Shown here piece after piece: positions 8,253-14,542 of a DNA stretch of 14,542 bases (within the stretch, counting starts at the first letter, position 1; each line of letters begins with the position of its first letter). Below the pieces are notes generated by a model that searched no databases, was not told the origin of the DNA, and worked only from the letters and a program-made list of their open reading frames with translations. The translations under genes and the position numbers were made by a program. Source of the DNA: an uncultured Collinsella sp. (GTDB taxonomy: Bacteria; Actinomycetota; Coriobacteriia; Coriobacteriales; Coriobacteriaceae). The stretch spans positions 1 through 14,542 of the forward strand of contig CAKUFW010000049.1 in NCBI GenBank assembly GCA_934650975.1, given 5' to 3'.

Positions 8253-9288
8253 TTCCGCCGACCTCGCATCGTGCGAGTCTGCAGATATTCAGCGACGCAT
8301 CCTCGAGCTCATCGAGGGTGCGTCCTCCATTGCGATTTCGGGACATACGTCTCCCGATGGTGATGCCCTGGGCTCCGTGCTGGGTCTGGGCCTCTCGCTT
8401 ATGAAGTTTTTCCCCAACAAGGACATTGCCCTGCTGCTGGCAGACGATGACCCGGTTCCGCGCATTTACCGCTTTATGGAGGGTGCCGACCGTCTGGTGC
8501 CGGCATCTGCGTATACTGGCAATCCGGACCTGTTCATCTCGGTGGACGTGCCGGTCGTTGAGCGTCTGAACAACTCCGCCGAGGTGCTCCGCCGTTCGTC
8601 GCATGTGGTGTGCTTCGATCACCATCCGGCGCGCGAGGAATTTGCCGAGCTGAGCCTGAGGTGCGTCGACGCCGCGGCATGCGCTATGATCATCGACCGC
8701 TTTTTGGACAATTGCGGCATTGTGGCTCGCGATGGTGTCGCGACCTGCCTGCTGTGCGGCCTGGTGACCGATACCGGTCGTTTTCAATACCAAAACGCCG
8801 ATGCCGCTGCATTTCACGCCGCCTCGCGCCTGGTCGCGCACGGTGCCGATCCGGCGCGCGTTGCGCTCGAGGTCTACCAGAGCATGCGCGTAGAGTTCTT
8901 ACATCTCAAGTCCATCGTTATGGGCCGCATCAAGACAGTGGCACACGGTCGTGTGGCATATAGTTATGCGTACCAGAGCGACCTCGAGGCCTGCGGCGTC
9001 ACTTCGGACGAGTGCGACGGCCTGGTCGATGTGGTGCGTTCGGTGATGGGTGTGGAGGTCTGCCTGTTCCTGAAGGGCATTGAGGGCGATACCAAGGTAC
9101 GTGGCAACCTGCGCTCCAAGGGCGACCTCAATGTTTCCGAGATCGCTGCTGCTTTTGGTGGTGGCGGGCATCCCGCGGCCGCTGGTTTCTCTAACAACGG
9201 AACGATTCTCGAGACGCTCACCGCGGCACTCCCCATGCTGGCCGAGCTGGTAGGGGAGGATCCCGCTTCGGTGACCGTCGAGCTCTAA
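8245..9288 (+). CDS. nrnA: DHH-family phosphoesterase, NrnA type (nanoRNase / pAp phosphatase)
   Basis: 347 residues. Members of this family degrade 2-5-nucleotide RNAs and convert pAp to AMP, using Mn2+. Domain DHH (about 15-195): H34, D38 and D40 in SGHTSPDGDALGS, D101 in SVDVP, the DHH triad at 125-127, and D176 in VTDTGRF. Domain DHHA1 (about 240-340): KVRGNLRSKGDLNVSEIA and the substrate-binding GGGGH at 305-309. All metal-binding residues expected for the family are present. ATG 8245 lies inside the end of rbfA; GGAGG at 8231-8235 gives a 9-base spacing. A DHH gene between rbfA and truB is a common arrangement in Gram-positives, linking RNA turnover with ribosome assembly. Exact substrate preference cannot be read from sequence. 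Confidence 0.92.
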   Translation: MSNSADLASCESADIQRRILELIEGASSIAISGHTSPDGDALGSVLGLGLSLMKFFPNKDIALLLADDDPVPRIYRFMEGADRLVPASAYTGNPDLFISVDVPVVERLNNSAEVLRRSSHVVCFDHHPAREEFAELSLRCVDAAACAMIIDRFLDNCGIVARDGVATCLLCGLVTDTGRFQYQNADAAAFHAASRLVAHGADPARVALEVYQSMRVEFLHLKSIVMGRIKTVAHGRVAYSYAYQSDLEACGVTSDECDGLVDVVRSVMGVEVCLFLKGIEGDTKVRGNLRSKGDLNVSEIAAAFGGGGHPAAAGFSNNGTILETLTAALPMLAELVGEDPASVTVEL

Positions 9289-9303
9289 CATTTTGGATGG
9301 TAC

Positions 9304-10236
9304 ATGGCTCGTCGTACGCCTTCTCAATTGAATATGCTGCTCGCCGTCGATAAGCCGGTGGGCTGTACGTCCCACGACGTGGTATCGCAGTGCCGACGCG
9401 CCCTCCTTGAGCGACGCGTCGGCCATGCCGGTACGCTCGACCCCATGGCCTCGGGTGTCATGGTGGTGGGCGTGGGCCAGGCGACCCGTCTGCTGGGTAT
9501 GCTAACCCTCGATACCAAAAGTTATGTCGCCGACATTTCGTTTGGCGTCGAGACCAATACCGATGACGCCGAGGGCGAGGCCGTCCGTACGGTGCCCGTT
9601 GCCCCCGAGCTGCGCGATTCCGCTTACGCCCGTGAGCGGCTGGCCGCTATGCTTGGCCCGCAGATGCAGGTGCCGCCGGCGTTTTCGGCCATCTCGGTCA
9701 ATGGCGTCCGCGCCTATAAGAGTGCTCGCGAGGGCAATGCGGTTGAGTTGCCCCCGCGCCCTGTCGAGGTCTATGCCGCCGACCTGATCGCCGTGGGCGG
9801 CGAAGGTGATACGTGTGTCTGGACCGTGGCGTTTTCGGTAAGCAAGGGCACCTACATTCGTGCGCTCGCTCGCGATCTGGGACGCGCCTGTGATAGCGCT
9901 GCGCATATTTCCGCACTGCGCCGCACAGCCTCCGGGGTTGTTTCCATCGGCGCCTGCCATGCGGTCGAGGAGCTCTCTCCTGAGTCCGCGGCTGGGTTTG
10001 CCCTGGATCCCATTGCCGCTCTGGGCGCCACGCGTGTGGACTTGCCGGGCAATCTTGCAGACGACCTGCTTTGTGGCCGCCGCATTCCCGTTGAGCGCGC
10101 GCTTGCGAATTTCGATACCTCGAAGGCGCCGTTTGCGCTCGTGCTCGATGGGGGACTCAAGGCGCTTGCTCGTATCGAGGGCGGCCGCTTTGTGATGGAG
10201 CACGTTTTTCCGCAGGCGATCGGCGGTGTTCGATGA
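9304..10236 (+). CDS. truB: tRNA pseudouridine(55) synthase
   Basis: 310 residues. Converts U55 in the T-loop of tRNAs to pseudouridine. Family motifs: the N-terminal AVDKPVGCTSHDVV, GHAGTLDPMASGV with the catalytic Asp at 46, KSYVADISFGVETNTDDAEG (about 73-92), and KGTYIRALARDLG (181-193) with the conserved Arg at 186. The C-terminal part is a short TruB_C-type domain (about 238-305). The start ATG has only a modest ribosome site (GGATGG about 4 bases upstream), and the gene begins 15 bases after the nrnA stop, so translation may depend partly on coupling. Its TGA overlaps the ribF start by ATGA. Confidence 0.96.
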   Translation: MARRTPSQLNMLLAVDKPVGCTSHDVVSQCRRALLERRVGHAGTLDPMASGVMVVGVGQATRLLGMLTLDTKSYVADISFGVETNTDDAEGEAVRTVPVAPELRDSAYARERLAAMLGPQMQVPPAFSAISVNGVRAYKSAREGNAVELPPRPVEVYAADLIAVGGEGDTCVWTVAFSVSKGTYIRALARDLGRACDSAAHISALRRTASGVVSIGACHAVEELSPESAAGFALDPIAALGATRVDLPGNLADDLLCGRRIPVERALANFDTSKAPFALVLDGGLKALARIEGGRFVMEHVFPQAIGGVR

Positions 10237-11240
10237 TGCTGGCGCCCCGCGAGCTCGCGCGTATCTTTTTCGCGGGTGAGTTGGATGAGGCCCGTATCGT
10301 TTCTGCCGATGCATTTGATGGGTGCGAGTTCTTGGGTGCCGCGTCGGTTGCCATTGGCGTGTTTGATGGCGTGCATCGTGGGCACCAAGAGCTGATCGAC
10401 GCGGTTATTCGCGATGCGCGTTCCCACGGCAGCAAAGCGGTCGTGGTCACCTTCGATCCTGATCCGGACGTCGTGGTGAGTCCGTCGCCCGCTCAAAAAT
10501 TGATGACGACGGCCGACCGACTGCATGCCCTTGCTCAAACCGGGGTCGATGCGGTGGTGGCCGTTCCCTTTACACCCGCCGTGGCGGTACTCGACCATGT
10601 CGGGTTTCTGGCGCTGTTGTCGCGCGTTGTCGACATTCGCTCCATTCGTGTAGGCAGCGACTTTAGGCTCGGCCGTGGCGGCGCTTCGGGCGTTGCCGAG
10701 ATGCGCGCCTGGGGCACTGAGCGTGGGGTTGACGTATACGGTCACGACCTGCTCTGCGTTAACGGGCAGACCATCTGTGCCACGCGTATCCGCCATGAGC
10801 TGGCTCAGGGTCATGTGGAGCTGGCTGCCGAGCTTCTCGGCCGTCCCTATATGCTGCGCGGTGTTGTGGCGGCTGGCCGTCACGTGGGCTCCGACATGGG
10901 CTTTCCCACGGCAAACATCCAGGTACCCGACGGCATCCAAGTGCCTGCGGATGGCGTCTATGAGGGTCTGGTGCTGGTTGACGATACCGTATGGCCTGCT
11001 GCCGTTAACGTCGGCCTGCCGCCGACCTATGCCGATGATGCCGCCTCGGCACATCTCGAGGCCAACTTGATCGGCTATGCGGGTGACCTGTATGGCGCTT
11101 CTGTGTCGCTGGCGTTTACGCGCTGGCTGCGTCCGTCTCGCGTGTTCGATTCCCTGGACGAGTTGATCGCGACCGTCGAGGGTAATATCGACGATATCCG
11201 TCATAACTTGGGTGAGCAGGGGGTGAGCATCCGTGATTAG
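10233..11240 (+). CDS. ribF: Bifunctional riboflavin kinase / FMN adenylyltransferase
   Basis: 335 residues. Makes FMN from riboflavin and then FAD. N-terminal nucleotidyltransferase part: GVFDGVHRGHQ (42-52), an RVGSDFRLGRGG segment, and ATRIRHELAQG in place of the common SSTRIR motif. C-terminal kinase part: GRHVGSDMGFPTANI with FPTAN at 224-228, GVYEG, and LEANLIGYAGDLYG, where E276 is the likely catalytic Glu; the family's common His two residues later is Asn here. The two domains are complete. The start at 10233 overlaps the truB stop (ATGA); a second ATG follows immediately at 10236 but is in another frame. In many bacteria rpsO follows ribF; here dnaG follows with an 8-base overlap. 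Confidence 0.95.
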   Translation: MMLAPRELARIFFAGELDEARIVSADAFDGCEFLGAASVAIGVFDGVHRGHQELIDAVIRDARSHGSKAVVVTFDPDPDVVVSPSPAQKLMTTADRLHALAQTGVDAVVAVPFTPAVAVLDHVGFLALLSRVVDIRSIRVGSDFRLGRGGASGVAEMRAWGTERGVDVYGHDLLCVNGQTICATRIRHELAQGHVELAAELLGRPYMLRGVVAAGRHVGSDMGFPTANIQVPDGIQVPADGVYEGLVLVDDTVWPAAVNVGLPPTYADDAASAHLEANLIGYAGDLYGASVSLAFTRWLRPSRVFDSLDELIATVEGNIDDIRHNLGEQGVSIRD

Positions 11241-13362
11241 CGATGAGGAAAAAGATCAGGTACGCGCGGCGTCGGACCTGGTTGCCATCGTGCAGGAAAC
11301 GGTTGAGCTCAAGCCCCGCGGCCATGAGTTTTGGGGCTGCTGCCCGTTTCATGGCGAAAAGACCCCATCGTTTCACATTATCCCTGCTACGCAGGTGTGG
11401 CACTGCTTTGGCTGCGGCGAGGGCGGCGACGTCTTTACCTATATCATGAAGCGCGAGAATCTGAGTTTTCCCGAGTCGATTCGCTATTTGGCTGATCGTG
11501 CGGGCATTGAGTTGCACGATACCGGTGCGCAGCGCGATCGCGGCACCAAGCGTGCCCGCATCTATGACCTGTGCGCCGAGACGGCTCAGTTCTACCACAC
11601 CATGCTTATGCGCGGTAAGGACAGCCGCCCGCGCGAGTACTTTGCCAGCCGCGGCATGGGCGGAGATGTCTGTCGACGCTACTGCCTGGGCTTTGCGCCG
11701 GGTCGCAACGCGCTGGTTTCGCATCTGTCTCAAGCGGGCTTTACCCCGCAGGAGATGATTGACGCCAACGTGGCCGTGAGCCGCGGGCGCGGACAGCTTG
11801 CGGACCGCTTTTACGATCGCGTGATGTTTCCCATCTTTGATGAACAGGGTCACAATATCGCCTTTGGCGGGCGCATCATGGGCGATGGTCAGCCTAAGTA
11901 CCTCAACACCGCCGAGACGAGCGTGTTCCATAAAAAGCGAAACCTCTATGGTTTTAACTGGGCCAAGGAGTTTATCGTCGCGCAGGATACCGCCATCGTG
12001 GTGGAGGGCTATACCGACTGCATCGCCTGCTGGGAGGCAGGGATTAAAAACGTCGTCGCCACGCTGGGCACGGCGTTGACGGAACATCACGTTAAGACAC
12101 TCACCCGTTTTGCCAAGCGCATTGTATATATGTTCGATGGCGACGCCGCCGGTCAAAAGGCCGCGCGCCGCGCGATTCAGTTTATCGAGCAGGATTCGAT
12201 GGACCTGCGCTGTGTGGTGCTGCCCGACGGCAACGACCCCATGGAGTTCATCACGGCGCATGGCGGCCAGGAGCTTCAGGCGCGCATCGATGCCGCCGAG
12301 CCCCTCATGGACTTTGTGTACCGTTCGCTGCAGGAGTCGAGCGACATTACCACGCCGGGCGGTCGTGCCAAGGCGCTCGAGGATGCGCTGACGCTCATCT
12401 ATCCGCTGCGCGACAGCTATATGATTGACACGTACTTTATCCAGATTGCCGACCTGTTGGGTTTGGACCTGGAGACCGTGCGCGCGAGTTCGGGCCGTGT
12501 GTTTCGCGATGTCGCCAAGCGCGAGGATGCCGAGCGCCGGCGCGAGCAGAGCTACGAGCGTCAACGCGCGCAAGCTGAGCGTGCGGGCGGTTCGCAGGGA
12601 CGAAGCTCGGGCGGTGGTGCGGCTGGTGCGCGCAGTGCCGGTCGCGGTGCCTGGGCTGCGGGTGCGACGCCGCCGGTGTCCGCACCGGTCGAGGAGGACC
12701 CGTACGACTACGTTCCGCTTGATGCTTATGGGGCCGCGCCGGTGGAGGTCGACGAGGATCTGCCACCGATCGATGTGCCAGCGGCGATGGAAAGCGCTGC
12801 GCCCGTTGCCGATGGTTCAAGCGCGGCGGCAGCTCCGTCGATGCCGATTGTTTTGACCGATCTGGAGCGGAAATCCCTGGCGGGGGAGCGCGAGCTGCTG
12901 ACGATGCTCACGAGCTACCCCGATCTGTTCCGCACGTATGCCGATCGTATTTGTTCTATCGAGTGGGTCGACCCGCGTCACGAGTCCATTGCGTGGGCCG
13001 TACTTGCGACGCCCCCGGGCACCGATCCTGCGGCCTGCATGGATGCGGCACGCGCGGTGTGTCCCGAGGCGGCGTCGCTTGTCAGCGCCGGGCGCATCTC
13101 GGCAACGAGTAAGCACCCGACCGAGACGAACATCGTCTTTATGCTCGATACGCTCGAGCTCTACACCATCAAACGTCGCATGCGAGCCGCGCAGGCCAAG
13201 TTGCGTCAGGACCGTTCACTCGACGATGAGGCCCGTCGCGTGCTGACGATGCAGGCAGTGCAAGATTCACAGCGCCAGCGCGAGCTCCAAAAGTCGATCG
13301 GCGGCGTGGCCGACCCGTTCCGTTTGATCGGTTTGGAGACCGCAGGTGCCGATCAGGCCTAG
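11233..13362 (+). CDS. dnaG: DNA primase
   Basis: 709 residues, longer than the usual ~600. Makes RNA primers at the replication fork, working with the replicative helicase. In order: the CHC2 zinc domain with C37, H40, C58 and C61 (C-x2-H-x17-C-x2-C); the catalytic core; the Toprim fold with EGYTD (258-262) and DGDAAG (302-307); a disordered linker rich in Gly, Ala, Ser, Arg and Pro, then acidic (about 430-535), which accounts for the extra length; and a C-terminal helical helicase-binding domain (about 540-709). The start is a GTG inside the end of ribF, with a G-rich ribosome site (GGGGGTGA, 11219-11226) about 6 bases upstream. No terminator is visible after its TAG, so transcription may run into rpoD. 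Confidence 0.96.
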   Translation: MISDEEKDQVRAASDLVAIVQETVELKPRGHEFWGCCPFHGEKTPSFHIIPATQVWHCFGCGEGGDVFTYIMKRENLSFPESIRYLADRAGIELHDTGAQRDRGTKRARIYDLCAETAQFYHTMLMRGKDSRPREYFASRGMGGDVCRRYCLGFAPGRNALVSHLSQAGFTPQEMIDANVAVSRGRGQLADRFYDRVMFPIFDEQGHNIAFGGRIMGDGQPKYLNTAETSVFHKKRNLYGFNWAKEFIVAQDTAIVVEGYTDCIACWEAGIKNVVATLGTALTEHHVKTLTRFAKRIVYMFDGDAAGQKAARRAIQFIEQDSMDLRCVVLPDGNDPMEFITAHGGQELQARIDAAEPLMDFVYRSLQESSDITTPGGRAKALEDALTLIYPLRDSYMIDTYFIQIADLLGLDLETVRASSGRVFRDVAKREDAERRREQSYERQRAQAERAGGSQGRSSGGGAAGARSAGRGAWAAGATPPVSAPVEEDPYDYVPLDAYGAAPVEVDEDLPPIDVPAAMESAAPVADGSSAAAAPSMPIVLTDLERKSLAGERELLTMLTSYPDLFRTYADRICSIEWVDPRHESIAWAVLATPPGTDPAACMDAARAVCPEAASLVSAGRISATSKHPTETNIVFMLDTLELYTIKRRMRAAQAKLRQDRSLDDEARRVLTMQAVQDSQRQRELQKSIGGVADPFRLIGLETAGADQA

Positions 13363-13460
13363 ATGTTGTGGTCAACCAGCGTATTCGCGCCTATATCCAG
13401 TCTGAATTTTGGGTATAGACGTCTACGTGTGTGCTAAAGTAATGAGTCCTGTGGACTATG
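13363..13460 (+). promoter_or_regulatory. dnaG-rpoD gap with possible extended -10 promoter and palindrome
   Basis: TGCTAAAGT (13432-13440) fits an extended -10 element (TGN then a box with 4 of 6 matches); no good -35 lies at 16-18 bases, which extended -10 promoters can do without. Transcription would start near 13447, about 26 bases before the rpoD GTG. A perfect 10-base palindrome, TAGACGTCTA (13416-13425), lies just upstream and could be an operator. There is no intrinsic terminator here. AT content is higher than in the flanking genes. The promoter call is tentative. Confidence 0.45.
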
Positions 13461-13467
13461 AAGGGAG
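13461..13467 (+). promoter_or_regulatory. Ribosome binding site that fixes the rpoD start
   Basis: AAGGGAG lies 5 bases before the GTG at 13473. An in-frame ATG at 13458 (5 codons earlier) has only a weak purine run before it and would start within about 11 bases of the predicted transcript end, so the GTG is preferred. Confidence 0.7.
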
Positions 13468-13472
13468 AATCT

Positions 13473-14542
13473 GTGCCAAAAAAGAGTGAGAGCACGGGTA
13501 CTGGGCTGGAATCCTACGTTGCAAAGCTCATGGGCAACGGCTCAAACAGGACTTCGGTAACCGAGGACGAGATTCAGGTCGCCCTGAAGGATATCGATGT
13601 CTCTGATGAGCAGCTCAACGCGGTGTATTCCGCGCTGCGTAACAGCGGCATCCAGATTATCTCCGCGAGCGGAAACGACGACGCCCCGATGGGCGTCGAC
13701 GATGACGATAACGATACCGACGATTTCGATGACGACGACGAGCACGATTCCGGCTCGCTCGACGATCACGAGCTTAAGATGGCCCGTCAGGCCGATGCCG
13801 AGATGGGCTCTTCCAAGAGCAAGAAGAAGCGCACCGTGCGCACGTCCCGTTCGCGTTCGCGCGTGCGCGGCATCGATGCCTCCACGGTGATGCTGACCGG
13901 CGACCCGGTTCGCATGTATCTCAAGGAGATCGGTAAGGTCGACCTGCTGACCGCATCTGAAGAGGTCGATCTGGCCATGAAGATCGAGGCCGGTCTCGAG
14001 GCTACCGAGAAGCTCGAGGCTGCCGAGGCGGGCGAGATTGAGCTCACGCGTGCCGAGATGCGTCGTCTTACGCGTATTGAGAACGTCGGTCTTGAGGCCA
14101 AGCAGGCGCTCATCAGCGCTAACCTGCGCCTGGTCGTCTCCATCGCTAAGCGCTATGTCGGCCGCGGCATGCTGTTCCTGGACCTTATCCAGGAGGGCAA
14201 CCTCGGTTTGATCCGCGCCGTCGAGAAGTTCGACTACCAGAAGGGCTTTAAGTTCTCCACGTATGCCACGTGGTGGATCCGTCAGGCCATCACGCGCGCC
14301 ATCGCCGACCAGGCCCGTACCATCCGTATCCCGGTGCACATGGTCGAGACCATCAACAAGCTCGTCCGCGTGCAGCGTCAGCTCCTCCAGGACCTGGGTC
14401 GCGACCCGACCCCCGAGGAGATCGGTGCCGAGATGGACATGAGCGCCGACCGCGTCCGCGAGATTCAGAAGATTTCGCAGGAGCCCGTGTCGCTCGAGAC
14501 CCCCATCGGCGAGGAAGAGGATTCCCAGCTGGGCGACTTCAT
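13473..14542 (+). CDS. rpoD: RNA polymerase primary sigma factor, 3'-truncated by window edge
   Basis: 356 codons are visible from the GTG and the frame runs off the right edge. It directs RNA polymerase to housekeeping promoters. In order: a region 1.1-like domain (about 24-64, [19 protein letters not shown] and NSGIQII); a very acidic run (76-92, 13 of 17 residues Asp or Glu); a basic run (115-132, Lys then Arg/Ser); region 1.2 with [11 protein letters not shown] (144-154); region 2 with [36 protein letters not shown] and [15 protein letters not shown] (259-273), the core-binding and -10 recognition part; and region 3 up to about 356. Region 4 is outside the window. The match in region 2 to primary sigma factors is essentially full; a non-primary sigma is unlikely given region 1.1. 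Confidence 0.96.
   Translation, partial: MPKKSESTGTGLESYVAKLMGNGSNRTSVTEDEIQVALKDIDVSDEQLNAVYSALRNSGIQIISASGNDDAPMGVDDDDNDTDDFDDDDEHDSGSLDDHELKMARQADAEMGSSKSKKKRTVRTSRSRSRVRGIDASTVMLTGDPVRMYLKEIGKVDLLTASEEVDLAMKIEAGLEATEKLEAAEAGEIELTRAEMRRLTRIENVGLEAKQALISANLRLVVSIAKRYVGRGMLFLDLIQEGNLGLIRAVEKFDYQKGFKFSTYATWWIRQAITRAIADQARTIRIPVHMVETINKLVRVQRQLLQDLGRDPTPEEIGAEMDMSADRVREIQKISQEPVSLETPIGEEEDSQLGDF

Noticed and set aside
9852..12573. Two long - strand frames (450 and 485 codons) opposite truB, ribF and dnaG
   Set aside because: They lie across confidently identified + strand genes and have no family features or convincing ribosome sites.
13458..13472. ATG at 13458 as the rpoD start
   Set aside because: In frame but with a poor ribosome site; the GTG at 13473 has AAGGGAG at 5 bases. 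Not fully excluded.

Overview
The window is an ordinary-looking chromosomal block of housekeeping genes from a high-GC bacterium. Codons end mostly in G or C and genes are tightly packed on the + strand. From memory of gene order and protein style, the best guess is an actinobacterium of class Coriobacteriia, close to Collinsella. That is an inference; no database was searched. I see no tRNA, rRNA, CRISPR array, insertion sequence, prophage or integration site.

Region 1 (1-2299): the 3' part of leuS (leucyl-tRNA synthetase). Its N-terminus, with the HIGH motif, lies left of the window. The gene ends in a strong hairpin that also works for the convergent gene. Region 2 (2340-2912, - strand): a small predicted lipoprotein of unknown function. 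It is the only non-housekeeping gene and the only gene on the - strand. Region 3 (2913-3280): a 368-base non-coding stretch whose right end holds a good sigma-70-type promoter. Just after the expected transcription start comes an intrinsic terminator, only about 20 bases before the rimP start codon. This looks like a leader attenuator for the operon that encodes NusA.

Region 4 (3281-13362): eight + strand genes in one apparent operon: rimP, nusA, infB, rbfA, a DHH phosphoesterase (nrnA type), truB, ribF and dnaG. Spacings are 1, 91, 11, -8, 15, -4 and -8 bases. RimP and RbfA mature the 30S subunit, IF2 starts translation, and NusA controls pausing, termination and antitermination. NrnA recycles short RNAs and pAp, TruB modifies tRNA U55, RibF makes FMN and FAD, and DnaG primes replication. 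ylxR and a ylxQ-type gene, often found between nusA and infB in Gram-positives, are absent here; the gap holds two perfect hairpins instead.

Region 5 (13363-14542): a 110-base gap with a possible extended -10 promoter and a 10-base palindrome, then the first 356 codons of rpoD (primary sigma factor), cut by the right edge. dnaG followed by rpoD recalls the macromolecular-synthesis operon, here joined to the nusA-infB operon.

I did not find a clearly new biological system. The best leads are a Cys3His zinc-finger-like tail on NusA, the leader terminator of the rimP-nusA operon, the hairpin pair between nusA and infB, and a strongly acidic then basic insert in the sigma factor N-terminus.
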